Shown here piece by piece: positions 34,671-44,723 of a stretch of 64,000 nucleotides of DNA. This DNA comes from Pseudomonadota bacterium (GTDB lineage: Bacteria; Desulfobacterota; Desulfobulbia; Desulfobulbales; Desulfocapsaceae). The notes below the pieces were generated by a model that was not told the origin of the DNA, searched no databases, and saw only the letters and a program-made list of their open reading frames with translations. Each line of letters starts with the position of its first letter. Within the stretch, counting starts at the first letter, position 1. The stretch is taken from assembly GCA_018820855.1 (NCBI GenBank), contig JAHJNL010000054.1, positions 34,447-98,446 on the forward strand, given 5' to 3'. Made by a program: the position numbers and the translations under genes.

Positions 34671-36586
34671 GGCCATTGAAGCAGGAGCAACTGGAGGCTT
34701 TGCTGACCTTCCTTCAGGGGGTGGATGAGTATGTCTTCCTCGACACCGTCCGCAGCGATGAGGAAAACGATCGTTCCCTGCTCTTTGTACACCCTCAGCA
34801 GCGATTGGAATGCTTTTCCGGAGATGATCCAGGTACTTTTTTTGCTAAAATGCAGACGGTGCTGGATCAGGGGCAATATCTGGCAGGATGGATGAGCTAT
34901 GAGTTCGGCTATCTGCTGGAGCCGGATCTGTTTTCTCTACTGTCTCAAAATGATACAGGGCTTCGGCCCCTCGCCTCCTTCGGAGTTTTTTCCGAACCTC
35001 TGACCTTTGATCACCAGACAGGCAGTAATCAGCTGCCTGTTTTCTCATCATCCGGGAGCAATCTCCCTGATTTTCAGATAGAAGGCCTGCTGCCGAGCCA
35101 GTCCCGGAGCAGTTATCTGGAAGCTGTTTGCCGGATCAAGGAGTATATCGCTGCCGGTGACACTTACCAGGTCAACTACACCCTGAAACTTCTCTTTGAT
35201 TTCTCCGGTTCTGCCGAAACGCTGTATCATACACTGCGCCGAAACCAGTCTGTGGCCTACAGTGCCTTACTGCGTCTCGGAACAGAACAGATTCTTTCTC
35301 TCTCACCAGAGCTTTTTTTTCGTGCTGAATCAGATTCCATAGTTGTTCGTCCCATGAAAGGCACTATGAAACGGGGGCGTTACATGGAGGAAGATAAGAT
35401 GCTTGGCCGGACACTGCAAACAGATATCAAGAACCGGAGCGAGAATGTAATGATTGTTGATCTCCTGCGCAACGATCTCGGCCGTCTCATGCGTAAGCTT
35501 GGGGATAAAAAGGTGGTGACCAAGTCGCTTTTTGATGTGGAGCGTTATGAGAGCCTGCTGCAGATGACCTCCACTATTTTTGCTGAAACAGGTGAAAATG
35601 TACTGGCCAGTGTTTCGCTTTTTGATCTTTTCAGGGCTCTTTTTCCCTGCGGTTCCGTGACCGGTGCCCCCAAGATTCGGACTATGGAGATTATCCGTGA
35701 ACTGGAAAAGGGCACACGCGGTGTCTATACCGGTGCTATTGGCTATCTGTCTCCGGCCGGAAAAGCAGTTTTTAATGTCCCCATTCGTACCATCCGTCTT
35801 GCTCATGGCAAAGGGGAGATGGGTATCGGCTCCGGCATTGTGCACGATTCGGACCCGGAACAGGAGTGGGAGGAATGTCTGTTGAAGGGACATTTTCTGA
35901 CTCAGCCCCTTCCGGAATTTTATCTGATCGAAACCATGTTGTGGGAAGCCGGCCAAGGTTATTGGCTGCTTGCTGAACACCTGGAACGGCTGGAGGAGTC
36001 AGCTGTGTTTTTCTGCTTCAGCTATGACAGAAGGGAAATCCTTGCATGTTTGAAAAAACTGAGTGAAGAATTCATCGATCGGTGCGTCCGGCTTCGTTTG
36101 ACTCTTTTTAAGGACGGGACGGTGCAAACCACGTACCAGCCCTGTGAGCCTCCCTGTCATCGCAGCCTGCCGGAATCTTGGCAGGAAGTACATAATGGCC
36201 TGCCCTGCATCAGCCTGTCTGGAAAAAAGGTGAACTCTTCTTCCCTCTGGTATTTTCACAAGACCAGCAGAAGGGATCTGTTTCAGGAAGAGTTTGCCAA
36301 GGCACAGCGGCTGGGGCTTTTCGATGTCTGCTTCCTCAACGAAAACGCGGAGCTGACCGAGGGCTGCATTTCCAATCTCATCCTCTCTCTTGACGGGAAA
36401 TTTGTCACCCCCCCCGTTTCTTCCGGTCTCCTGGCCGGAACCATGCGTAAAAATCTCCTCAAACAAAAACAGACCAGACTTCGGGAAAAGGTGTTGACTC
36501 GCGAAGATCTTTGCCGGGCGGATGGGTTGTTCTGTTGTAATTCTGTGCGGGGAGTGGTTCAGGTTCGTTTGGCAGATCTGCAATAA
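34667..36586 (+). CDS. pabB/pabC: Aminodeoxychorismate synthase component I fused to aminodeoxychorismate lyase (PabB-PabC)
   Basis: Folate-pathway fusion, about 639 residues. The N-terminal chorismate-binding part has VRPMKGTMKRG with the PabB-type lysine, SPELFF, DLLRNDLGR, PCGSVTGAPKIRTMEII and GIGSGIV. The C-terminal 220 residues are a class IV PLP aminotransferase fold with the lysine in HKTSRRD, ELTEGCISNLIL and SGLLAGTMR. It would convert chorismate to aminodeoxychorismate and then to p-aminobenzoate, given glutamine or ammonia. A TTG at 34571 would add 32 low-complexity residues without a ribosome site, so ATG 34667 is preferred. No pabA adjoins. Confidence 0.88.
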   Translation: MRPLKQEQLEALLTFLQGVDEYVFLDTVRSDEENDRSLLFVHPQQRLECFSGDDPGTFFAKMQTVLDQGQYLAGWMSYEFGYLLEPDLFSLLSQNDTGLRPLASFGVFSEPLTFDHQTGSNQLPVFSSSGSNLPDFQIEGLLPSQSRSSYLEAVCRIKEYIAAGDTYQVNYTLKLLFDFSGSAETLYHTLRRNQSVAYSALLRLGTEQILSLSPELFFRAESDSIVVRPMKGTMKRGRYMEEDKMLGRTLQTDIKNRSENVMIVDLLRNDLGRLMRKLGDKKVVTKSLFDVERYESLLQMTSTIFAETGENVLASVSLFDLFRALFPCGSVTGAPKIRTMEIIRELEKGTRGVYTGAIGYLSPAGKAVFNVPIRTIRLAHGKGEMGIGSGIVHDSDPEQEWEECLLKGHFLTQPLPEFYLIETMLWEAGQGYWLLAEHLERLEESAVFFCFSYDRREILACLKKLSEEFIDRCVRLRLTLFKDGTVQTTYQPCEPPCHRSLPESWQEVHNGLPCISLSGKKVNSSSLWYFHKTSRRDLFQEEFAKAQRLGLFDVCFLNENAELTEGCISNLILSLDGKFVTPPVSSGLLAGTMRKNLLKQKQTRLREKVLTREDLCRADGLFCCNSVRGVVQVRLADLQ

Positions 36587-36608
36587 ATAATTCCTCTTGT
36601 ATTTATAA

Positions 36609-37033
36609 AATCCAGAATGTAGTGCAGGAAAAGGATTTGTTGTAATAGCCCATGAGATCAAGGAACTGGCGCGGCAGACAGCAGCTGCTACCAGTGAAAT
36701 CCGGGCAACGATCGTATCTTTCATGTTTTCATGGAAAAGATTGAGGCCATAGAAAAGGTCAGCCATGTCTTTATCACCAATCATAAGGACATCGATGTAC
36801 AGATCCAATTTTTCAATGTGGTGACCCGTCAAATCACCACTGCTGTGGGAAAACAGGAAGAGGTGACAGCGTTCATTGCCGGTTAATCCAGCCAGCCCTT
36901 TGAAAACACGAAAGTTGTCTCGACAAATATCCAGAAGGTCAATACCTGCTCAGCTGCGATAGCAGAGGATCTGACCACCCTGCTTCTCGAGAGCACCGGA
37001 AAGCTCAGACTGCTCAGTGATGGCGCTGTGTGA
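36609..37033 (+). pseudogene. Degenerate methyl-accepting chemotaxis protein fragment
   Basis: The frame at 36621 encodes SAGKGFVVIAHEIKELARQT, the hallmark of the MCP signalling-domain tip region, then hits a stop after about 30 more codons. A second frame from about 36732 continues with EKIEAIEKVSHVF and ITTAVGKQEEVTAF, and after a stop with NIQKVNTCSAAIAEDL, the usual downstream MCP helix. The sensor, membrane and N-terminal signalling parts are missing. It is a relic of a receptor gene with at least one frameshift and two stops. Confidence 0.75.
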
Positions 37034-37120
37034 ACTGATATGGATTTTCTCCGACGGAACGCAGGCAGAGGCCGGATTTGCTGAAGGTGAAAAAAACCAG
37101 AGAAATTGCCCTCATGATCA

Positions 37121-37158
37121 CCTGACCTGCGATGCCTGTTTTGTCATCGCAGGTCAGG
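37121..37158. terminator. 14-bp perfect hairpin
   Basis: CCTGACCTGCGATG (37121-37134) pairs with CATCGCAGGTCAGG (37145-37158) around a 10-nt loop, between the MCP relic and the convergent unknown gene. No T tract on either side, so termination is only likely. Confidence 0.55.
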
Positions 37159-37219
37159 GCAGGTTGCGGATCTGATTTAAATTCGGGCGTGTCTTGTTAA
37201 TGTGTTTGCGAATAACTCT

Positions 37220-37732
37220 TTACTGGAGCAGGCCCTGCTCTTCTGTCTGGTCAAACTCGACCGGAGGGATGAGGAGGTTGTGTTCTCCTCCCAGGTTGCG
37301 TACGGTAGCCATAAAGGCGGACGGGAGAGGCAGCTCTTGGTCTGCTGATAAGATGTCGCAGCTGTCAGCCTGTTTGAGAATATGACTGGAGTCGATTCCT
37401 TCCTGATGATCACAGAGGGTCTGGACTCGGAGGGCATCAGCGAGCGGAGCCATCAGGTGAGGGAGTTTGGCTGGCAGGTCCAGCAATTCCTGTTCTATGA
37501 TTCCCCGGTGCTGGTTGCGAAAATTCTGGAATTTTTCTTCGGGGTTGCAGGAGCCGAAGAGTTCGTTGGTGATGGCACCTGTCAGCATGGTTTGCGAAAC
37601 GCTATCCAGATCCGGGTGGTTTTTTGAAACGACACTCTTCAGTTCTTTGAAAAAGATCATCTGAATAACGGATACTCCTTCACGAAGGATAGGAATGAGG
37701 CGGGAATCTTTTTTCTCTGGTTTATGATCCAT
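37220..37732 (-). CDS. Unknown 170-residue protein
   Basis: Begins MDHKPEKKDSRLIPILREG. Soluble and predicted mostly helical, no signal peptide or membrane segment, cysteines at scattered positions. No family is recognised. It lies 11 bp downstream of the YbeD-like gene on the same strand, so the two are probably co-transcribed. AGAGAAC lies 3 bp before the ATG. Confidence 0.65.
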   Translation of the reverse strand: MDHKPEKKDSRLIPILREGVSVIQMIFFKELKSVVSKNHPDLDSVSQTMLTGAITNELFGSCNPEEKFQNFRNQHRGIIEQELLDLPAKLPHLMAPLADALRVQTLCDHQEGIDSSHILKQADSCDILSADQELPLPSAFMATVRNLGGEHNLLIPPVEFDQTEEQGLLQ

Positions 37733-37743
37733 AATGTTCTCTT

Positions 37744-38028
37744 TTACAAAACGACCTTGACGACGGCATGGTTTGTCAGATTATGATAATAACCTAGACG
37801 AATTTCTTCATTTTCCACCTGGAGTTCTACATTCAGGCTGCAATATTTGCCTCCGGAACTGGTATGGGAGGTACTGACCTGCGGGTTGTTTGCTCCGCAG
37901 ACGGTCTGGATTACCTGGCGAAGAGCGTCCTCATCAGTTCCGATGACCTTGTAGAGCCAACTGCAGGGATAGCTGATATCGGGTTTTTCTTTGCAGGAAA
38001 ACGGTTTTGGGAATGGGTCGCTATTCAT
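37744..38028 (-). CDS. YbeD/DUF493 (UPF0250) family protein
   Basis: 94 residues with family features: YPCSWLYKVIGTDEDAL near the N-terminus, SSGGKYCSLNVELQV in the middle and HAVVKVVL at the end. The fold is ACT-like. In E. coli YbeD sits next to lipoate genes but its role is not settled. Forms a likely operon with the unknown gene downstream. Confidence 0.8.
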   Translation of the reverse strand: MNSDPFPKPFSCKEKPDISYPCSWLYKVIGTDEDALRQVIQTVCGANNPQVSTSHTSSGGKYCSLNVELQVENEEIRLGYYHNLTNHAVVKVVL

Positions 38029-38041
38029 TGTATTGTGTGTT

Positions 38042-38126
38042 GACTATTGAAGACTATTGAAAGTGAAATCTGAATTTTTTACCCGGGAGTGATCTTTTTA
38101 CCCCATATCCTCGCTCCGGTAAAAAG
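38042..38126. promoter_or_regulatory. Short repeats in the divergent ybeD/TonB-receptor gap
   Basis: GACTATTGAA is repeated in tandem at 38042-38061 upstream of ybeD, and CTTTTTACC (38094-38102) is inverted as GGTAAAAAG (38118-38126). Either could be an operator for one of the divergent genes. No riboswitch such as a cobalamin box was recognised in 38029-38404. Confidence 0.3.
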
Positions 38127-38404
38127 AAAAATGTTTAGAGATTGATTTTTCCATATTTTTCTGCATGAATTGTGGATGGAATATTCTGTTCCAAAGGATG
38201 GTGGGAAGTGTTCCTGAATGAGATTTGATCCTATCTGCTTTGAATCACAGTTAGTATCTGAGTTTTGCCTTTGCAAACAATATAGATAGGGGTATTGTGC
38301 CTGTCCTATGTGTTCTGAGGCTCTGTAAACGACATTTCTGTTCTGCACTTCGGACCGTGTCCCATGAGGAAAAGGGACATCTGTTTTTTTTCAGCGGAGG
38401 TTGT

Positions 38405-40423
38405 ATGGTCATTTTGAAGACTGCTTTTTCTTTGACTGAGAAGACAAAGGCAGCGATTCTTCTTCTTTTTATTTTTCTTTTTTCAACTGCGTCTTCTTTC
38501 GCAGAGATTCCTCATGATTTCAGCGAGCAGGACGAACTTTTGCTGTTCCAGGATATGGATCTGGTGGTCTCTGCCTCAAGGCAGAAACAGCCTAAAAATC
38601 TGCTTTCCGTTCCTGTCAGTGTGCTGACTGCTGAAGATCTTCATTACAGCGGTCATACCTCCATCGCCGGAGCCCTCCGCTATGCCCCCGGAATAGATGT
38701 CATGCGAATGAATAGGAATCGTTATGCTGTGGGAATACATGGTCTGCAGGGGATGTTTTCCGACCGGATGCTGACGTTGGTTGATGGCATGCCGGCAGAC
38801 AGTCCGGCCTTTGGCGGACCGGAATTCAGCTCGTTGCCGGTAATGATGGAAGATATCGATCGTATTGAGATAGTTCGCGGTTCAGGTGGAGCTGCCTGGG
38901 GTGCTAATGCCCTGTCCGGTGTCATTAACATCATTACCAAGAAACCCGAGAAAATGGAGGGGCTTTTTACCTCGGTCACTCTCAGTGAGTTTGGTGACAG
39001 TTCTTCCCAGATGCGTTATGCCGATACTGCTGACAAATGGAGTTGGCTGCTTTCGACAGGCTATAATGACAGTCATTCTTCTGCCGATGTCCTTGATCTG
39101 GATGAGAGCTTGGGAGGGAATGACTACCAGCGCCAGAAACTGGCGAGAGGGGAACTTGCCTATCGATCTGATTCAGAAGTGGAAATCACCATGGGAGCCG
39201 GAGCGACCCAAACCGATGATGGTGCCTTTGAAACCGCCGGTATCTTTCTGGAAGAGAAAAATGAACTGAACACCGCCAACGGCTATATCCGGGCCCATAA
39301 AACATTTAGTCCAGACACTGAGGCCTACTTCAGATGGGCCGGGCGTTATCAGGATATGGATCGCCCTTCATATGGCAGTGCCAGATATCAGGTACGGGAG
39401 CATGATTTTGAGGGGCAGGTTAATATGACCGACCTGGGGCAGCATTCGCTGGCCTTTGGCGGAAATTTTCGCTGTACGTCTCTTTCTTCCCGCCCGCTTG
39501 AATCAGATGTCTTTACCCTGGCAGGAGAAAATGTCTATGAACATTGGTTCGGGCTCTTTGGCAGTGATCGCTATCAGTATTCCGACCAGCTTCTGTTTGA
39601 GCTTCAGTTGCGCGGGGATTATTTTTCGGAAGGGGATACGGACTGGTCAGGGCGACTCTCTACCCTCTACGGCCTTGACTCTGCGATGAACCATGTTTTC
39701 AGGATTAGTGCAGCAAAGGCATACAGGCAACCCATCGGTTTTATACGGGATGCTGTTTTTTATAATGATCCGCTCTCTTCAGGGGGACTGGATTTTCAAT
39801 TCACGGTTGATCCCGAAATGGAATCCGAACAGGCCTGGTCGCTGGAAGGAGGATATCACTGGACAATTCAGGATCATTTTATATTGAAGAGTGAACTCTA
39901 TTACATGTGGTATCAGGATCTGATCGGCGCTCGCAGTGAGTATGGCCTGTCTAAGGCCGGTTTTCCTGAGTATATTGTTTTTATAGATAATACGGGAGAT
40001 GCCGATGGGTACGGGTGCGAGCTGGAACTGGAGTATGATTCCGGACCGTTTGTTGGGAGTATATGGTATGCCTACAACGATTTTGAAACTGAATACGAGA
40101 ATCAGTCTATCCGTTCTTTTTTACCCGCGCAAAATAAAGTCGGTCTTACTTTGCGCTGGCGGATTGATCAGGAGTGGACAGCTAACGGGCAGTATGCGTA
40201 TTCGGACCTTGTCCGCGAAGACGTAAGTGAACATTCCGTTGATAGCTCTCATCATCTGGATCTGACCCTGGCCAGGAGTTTTTTCGAGAAAAAGGGTGAG
40301 ATTATGTTCGGGATAATGGATTTGTTGAACAAAGAGTATGAGCCCTTGGTGGGGCTGGATCAGACCCGCAGCAACCCTGTCCCCGGCAGGACAATTTTCT
40401 GCCGATTGCAGTACAGATTTTAA
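38405..40423 (+). CDS. TonB-dependent outer-membrane receptor
   Basis: About 672 residues. Signal peptide AAILLLFIFLFSTASSFA (cleaved near 34), a plug domain (VSVLTAEDLHYSGHTSIAGALRYAPGI to GAAWGANALSGVINIITKKP), then a beta-barrel of roughly 22 strands ending in the C-terminal phenylalanine typical of outer-membrane proteins. It should take up or sense a scarce ligand using TonB-ExbBD, which is not in this window. The start at ATG 38405 is set by GGAGG at 38395-38399. It heads a set of binding protein, hybrid kinase, HD-GYP and hybrid kinase genes, though a terminator-like hairpin follows it. Confidence 0.9.
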   Translation: MVILKTAFSLTEKTKAAILLLFIFLFSTASSFAEIPHDFSEQDELLLFQDMDLVVSASRQKQPKNLLSVPVSVLTAEDLHYSGHTSIAGALRYAPGIDVMRMNRNRYAVGIHGLQGMFSDRMLTLVDGMPADSPAFGGPEFSSLPVMMEDIDRIEIVRGSGGAAWGANALSGVINIITKKPEKMEGLFTSVTLSEFGDSSSQMRYADTADKWSWLLSTGYNDSHSSADVLDLDESLGGNDYQRQKLARGELAYRSDSEVEITMGAGATQTDDGAFETAGIFLEEKNELNTANGYIRAHKTFSPDTEAYFRWAGRYQDMDRPSYGSARYQVREHDFEGQVNMTDLGQHSLAFGGNFRCTSLSSRPLESDVFTLAGENVYEHWFGLFGSDRYQYSDQLLFELQLRGDYFSEGDTDWSGRLSTLYGLDSAMNHVFRISAAKAYRQPIGFIRDAVFYNDPLSSGGLDFQFTVDPEMESEQAWSLEGGYHWTIQDHFILKSELYYMWYQDLIGARSEYGLSKAGFPEYIVFIDNTGDADGYGCELELEYDSGPFVGSIWYAYNDFETEYENQSIRSFLPAQNKVGLTLRWRIDQEWTANGQYAYSDLVREDVSEHSVDSSHHLDLTLARSFFEKKGEIMFGIMDLLNKEYEPLVGLDQTRSNPVPGRTIFCRLQYRF

Positions 40424-40472
40424 GCGGAGAGAGTGGTCAGCAGGAAGTCAGCTGAAGGGGAAGAGACAACAT

Positions 40473-40509
40473 ACCTGTTTTGTCTGCTGACAAGACAGGT
40501 CTTGTTTTT
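40473..40509 (+). terminator. Rho-independent terminator after the TonB receptor
   Basis: ACCTGTTTTGTC (40473-40484) pairs with GACAAGACAGGT (40489-40500) with one G-T pair and a 4-nt loop, followed by CTTGTTTTT. The downstream genes may thus be expressed partly independently. Confidence 0.7.
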
Positions 40510-40587
40510 ACGAAAAAGAGGACATACAACAAAAAGAGTCTTTTCTAAGACAATGGCAAGGGCAGACGTGGTCTTTTGGACGTATTG

Positions 40588-41553
40588 ATGGCGAAAATGA
40601 AGACAGGAAGGAACGAGAAAGGTTGGATTCGCAGCGCTGGGCAGGTTTGCCTCTGCCTCCTTTTTCTGTGTGTGCCATGTAGCGCCGAAATCCTTCACAA
40701 TGTCAATCTTGTGGTGAGCTCGGATGCCGGCCCCTATAGAGAGGCTGCAGAGGCATTGGAAAGTGCTTTGGCAGAGCAGAATGTCGCAACACGATTGATT
40801 ACTCTTGAAGCCATAATACAACGTGAGCCTTCTTTATCCCTTGAGAAGAAAACAGAAGTCTGGGTGGCCATTGGCAGTCGGGCGGCTGATTATCTCAATT
40901 TTTCCCTGCCTGATTCTGTTTCCCTGGTCTACTGTATGGTTGCTGATCCGGAGAAGATCGGACTGAAGTCCGGGCGGAAAAAAGTGGTCGGGGTTTCTGT
41001 TACCACATCCGTGAATGAACAGTTTGCTATAATTCGACAGGCCATGCCGAACCTGCTCTCCATTGGTATGCTCTATCGTACATCGTCAGCCAAGAGTGTA
41101 CAGACTCTGGATGAGGTGTTGAAACATCTTCCTTCCTCCTGGCAACTGGAGGCCGTTGATGTCGATGCAGCAGGTTCTATGGCAGTGGCTATTCAGAAAC
41201 TTGTTCGAAAAAAGGTCGGTATGATCTGGACCATGGCCGATTCTTCCATTTATACCAGGGCAACAGTCAAGGCCCTGCTTCTTGCCTCATTGCGGAATCA
41301 GACTCCGGTTTTTGGTTTTTCCGGGTCTTTTGTCAAGGCTGGTGCCCTGCTAGGTCTGGATGCGGATCCAAGGCTGCAGGGTCAGTACGCCGCTTCTCTG
41401 GTACAGAATATACTTAGTCAATCAAAGAAACAGTCCCAGTCTGCAACACCGGGTGTTACCCTCGCAGTTAATTTGATCGTTGCCGACAGGCTTGGAATCT
41501 CTCTGCCTGAAGAGATTATTGGCCGCGCCCATGTAATCGGGCAGAATAAATGA
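40588..41553 (+). CDS. Periplasmic ABC-type substrate-binding protein without transporter genes
   Basis: About 321 residues; family ABC_sub_bind (PF04392-like). A signal sequence near 15-37 (VCLCLLFLCVPCSA) is followed by two lobes with NVNLVVSSDAGPY, SLVYCMVADPEKIGL, VVGVSVTTSV and LGLDADPRLQGQYAA. No permease or ATPase gene is nearby; a hybrid kinase gene follows after 62 bp. It probably presents a ligand to that kinase or to the receptor instead of serving import. In-frame TTG 40576 and ATG 40597 are alternative starts; none has a strong ribosome site. Confidence 0.82.
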   Translation: MAKMKTGRNEKGWIRSAGQVCLCLLFLCVPCSAEILHNVNLVVSSDAGPYREAAEALESALAEQNVATRLITLEAIIQREPSLSLEKKTEVWVAIGSRAADYLNFSLPDSVSLVYCMVADPEKIGLKSGRKKVVGVSVTTSVNEQFAIIRQAMPNLLSIGMLYRTSSAKSVQTLDEVLKHLPSSWQLEAVDVDAAGSMAVAIQKLVRKKVGMIWTMADSSIYTRATVKALLLASLRNQTPVFGFSGSFVKAGALLGLDADPRLQGQYAASLVQNILSQSKKQSQSATPGVTLAVNLIVADRLGISLPEEIIGRAHVIGQNK

Positions 41554-41615
41554 ACATATGGTTGTCGGTTGTGGATGGATTGCATAACCAATTTATAGAA
41601 GCTATATAGGATTCT

Positions 41616-44600
41616 ATGGCCCTTTTTCCCATCAAAAGTTACTCTCTGCGCACCAAGGCGATTTTCGTTGTGGTCATGGTTGTGGCTGGCAGTTTGTCTC
41701 TTACCACCATCATTAATATCTATCAGACCAACCGATTGATTGAGTCTGAACAGAAACGATCTGCTGAATCTATTGTTCAGGGGTTGTCACAGGCCGCAGA
41801 GCTGCCAATGATTGTTCAGGATACGCAGGAGCTGGATAGGCTTCTTGATGGTTTCCTCTGGAATTCTCAGGTGCAGTTTCTTCTTATCTACAATGATGAG
41901 CATGAGATCGTGGCCCGGCGTATTCTTGATGAAGAAGCCTTTACACAATTTAACCATGCCGGCAGCTGTGAAGGGTCTCTGGTGGTTTCCAATCCCATCA
42001 TATTCAGGACCGATGAAAATTTTCATACATGGTCGATTGCCGGAACAGAGAAGACGTCTTCGGAGATTAAGGAAGTGGGCAGGGTACTGGTGGGATTATC
42101 TCTCGGTGCTGTGCGCCGGGCTCAGTTGCACCAGGCATTTGTGTCGCTGGTTGCTGCTAATCTGGCAGCGGCATTGGGTATCTTTTTAATTTTTAAATTA
42201 ATCGGTAAATGGAGCAGAAGGGTTGATGGGCTGGTAACTGCTGCCGATGCCATGAAAAGCGGGGACTTCAGCCATCGGGTTCCTGATGATTCCGGAGATG
42301 AAATCGGGAAACTGGCGTCAGCATTTGAGGCCATGCGTAAGGCGGTGCGGCAGCGTGACAGTGAGTTGCATGAGCTTAATGACTCGCTCCATGACTTGGT
42401 CAAGGAACGGACCGAGAAGTTGGAACGGGCCATGGTTGAGGCCCAGACCGCCAATGAGGCAAAGTCAAGTTTTCTTGCTAACATGAGTCACGAAATCAGG
42501 ACACCTATGAATGCCATTATAGGCATGGTGGGACTGGCCCTTAATAAAAAACTGAGTCCCAAGCTTCGTGAGTATCTCCTCACGGTTCGCTCATCTGCTG
42601 AATCCTTGCTGGCGATCATCAATGATCTCCTTGATTTTTCTAAGATTGAAGCCGGAAAGATAACGCTTGAACTGGTGGACTTTCAGCTTGATCAGTTTTT
42701 TGATAAACTTGGGGATCTCTTTGGCGATCAGGCAGCGACCAGGGATATCGAGCTGATTATCGGTATCGAGCCCGGTATCCCAATAGCCCTTCGCGGGGAC
42801 TCTTTGCGCTTGGAACAGGTTTTTATCAACCTTTTGGGTAACGCCATTAAATTCACTGAACATGGCGAAATATTTGTCTATGCGACTATTGAATCAAAGC
42901 TTCCTGACACTGTTCGCCTCCTCTTTTCCGTGAAAGATAGCGGAGTGGGGATCGGCCAGGACCAGTATGATTCACTCTTTGAGCCATTTACCCAGGCAGA
43001 TGGTTCCACAACCAGGGAATATGGTGGGACCGGTCTTGGGCTTTCTATCTGCCGCCGTCTGGTAAATCTGCACGGCGGTGAAATCTGGGTGGACAGTACG
43101 CCCGGTGAGGGGACCACGGTCTTTTTTACTGCGGAATTCATTCGATTGCCGAAAGAACGTGAGGTGCAATATGTGGTTCCGGCCACCATCAGGGGGCTGA
43201 AGGTGCTGGTCATTGACGATAGTGAGACAGCCAGATACATTACCACCAAGATGCTGGAGTCTTTTCATTTCCAGGTTGATGTCGTTTCCTCCTGTGAAGA
43301 GGGGAGAAGTCTGCTCGGAGGTGATATCACGTGTTATGATCTTATCCTCGTGGACTGGCGCATGCCAAGAACGGACGGGATTGAGTGTGTGCGTAGTTTT
43401 CGTGAAATGGATGGGGCGGACAATGTGCCGATTATCATGCTGACAGCCTTTGGCGGGGATCGTGAAATTGTACTGGCCCGGGAGGCCGGGATCAATTATT
43501 TTCTTACTAAACCGGTGAAACAGTCTCTGCTCTTTGACACCATAATGGATATTTTTGACTATCCTGAGGCAATGCATGTAAGTCATGATGAACGTGAGAA
43601 TACCAAAATTCATCTTGGTTCCGGACATCTGACAGGTGTTCGTATCCTTTTGGCGGAAGATAACCGGATCAATCAGAATGTTGCCAGAGAGCTTCTCGAA
43701 AGTGTCGGCATAATTGTTGAGATTGCTAATAACGGGCAGGAGGCTGTTCATATCCTTCAGGACAGAGGTGAGGAATTCGATGGTGTTTTGATGGATGTAC
43801 AGATGCCGGTGATGGATGGGTATGAGGCCACAAAGGCTATCCGCGACAATCCTGCCTTAAGTGATTTGCCGGTTATTGCAGTTACTGCTCACGCCATGCA
43901 GGGCGATCGCGACAAATGCATGCAGGCCGGTATGAATGACTATGTGGCAAAGCCTATTACTCCAGAGCTGCTTTTCTCTGTTCTCACTCGCTGGACCAGA
44001 CCGGATCAGATTGAACACATTTACAGAGAGGCCAAAACTGTTTTTTCTTTGGGGGAAGGCATGGCTGAGCTACCTGAATCTTTTCCCGGGGTGCATATTC
44101 AGTCCGGTATCTCCAGAATGGCAGGCAATATGAAGTCGTACCTGAGAATGTTACAGGATCTTCAGCAGTTCGGTAATGAGGTGGTGGAACGACTTCCCAG
44201 GTTGATTAAAGCGGACCTGCTGGCCGCTGCCAAGGAAGTGCATACCCTGAAAGGAACAGCAGCCAATCTTTCAGCTCATCATCTGCAGGATGTGAGTCTT
44301 AAGCTGGAATCGGATTTGAAAGAGATGCTTGCGCAAGATGATGGTTTAGAAGGAAATGAACAACGCAACCATGCAGGCCATCTTGAAATGATTGAAGATG
44401 CTTTGACTCAATTGGGTCAGGCTGTGAGGAAACTTGAGAATCTCTGTGGCGATACAAAAGAGAAGCATAACGCGAGATCTCCGGCAACAATTGATCGAGA
44501 GGAATTGTTGAATATACTTGTACAACTTGAGAGAATGATCCGGGAATCTGATCCCACGGCTGAAGAGTATTGGCTGGAACAGGAAGTGCTGTTTTATGGG

Positions 44601-44723
44601 CAGGGTGTTGATGAGGAAATGACAAGAATGGAAAATCATTTGCGGAATTACAATTTTGAAAGGGCCGCTGATTTTCTCGGTAGAATTGAGCAGCAACTTC
44701 TTGCAGGAGGAAAAGCAGTATGA
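41616..44723 (+). CDS. Hybrid sensor histidine kinase (HAMP-HisKA-HATPase-REC-REC-HPt)
   Basis: 1035 residues, BarA/TorS-like. Transmembrane helices near 14-36 and 175-195 enclose a periplasmic sensor of about 140 residues. HAMP follows at about 198-250, HisKA with MSHEIRTPMNAI (His292), an HATPase domain (GTGLGLSICRRL), receiver 1 (Asp580 in LVDWRMP), receiver 2 (Asp727 in LMDVQMP) and a C-terminal HPt domain with His876 in EVHTLKGTAANL. A full internal phosphorelay is therefore present. The stop overlaps the HD-GYP gene (ATGA), making that protein the likely output. Confidence 0.92.
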   Translation: MALFPIKSYSLRTKAIFVVVMVVAGSLSLTTIINIYQTNRLIESEQKRSAESIVQGLSQAAELPMIVQDTQELDRLLDGFLWNSQVQFLLIYNDEHEIVARRILDEEAFTQFNHAGSCEGSLVVSNPIIFRTDENFHTWSIAGTEKTSSEIKEVGRVLVGLSLGAVRRAQLHQAFVSLVAANLAAALGIFLIFKLIGKWSRRVDGLVTAADAMKSGDFSHRVPDDSGDEIGKLASAFEAMRKAVRQRDSELHELNDSLHDLVKERTEKLERAMVEAQTANEAKSSFLANMSHEIRTPMNAIIGMVGLALNKKLSPKLREYLLTVRSSAESLLAIINDLLDFSKIEAGKITLELVDFQLDQFFDKLGDLFGDQAATRDIELIIGIEPGIPIALRGDSLRLEQVFINLLGNAIKFTEHGEIFVYATIESKLPDTVRLLFSVKDSGVGIGQDQYDSLFEPFTQADGSTTREYGGTGLGLSICRRLVNLHGGEIWVDSTPGEGTTVFFTAEFIRLPKEREVQYVVPATIRGLKVLVIDDSETARYITTKMLESFHFQVDVVSSCEEGRSLLGGDITCYDLILVDWRMPRTDGIECVRSFREMDGADNVPIIMLTAFGGDREIVLAREAGINYFLTKPVKQSLLFDTIMDIFDYPEAMHVSHDERENTKIHLGSGHLTGVRILLAEDNRINQNVARELLESVGIIVEIANNGQEAVHILQDRGEEFDGVLMDVQMPVMDGYEATKAIRDNPALSDLPVIAVTAHAMQGDRDKCMQAGMNDYVAKPITPELLFSVLTRWTRPDQIEHIYREAKTVFSLGEGMAELPESFPGVHIQSGISRMAGNMKSYLRMLQDLQQFGNEVVERLPRLIKADLLAAAKEVHTLKGTAANLSAHHLQDVSLKLESDLKEMLAQDDGLEGNEQRNHAGHLEMIEDALTQLGQAVRKLENLCGDTKEKHNARSPATIDREELLNILVQLERMIRESDPTAEEYWLEQEVLFYGQGVDEEMTRMENHLRNYNFERAADFLGRIEQQLLAGGKAV

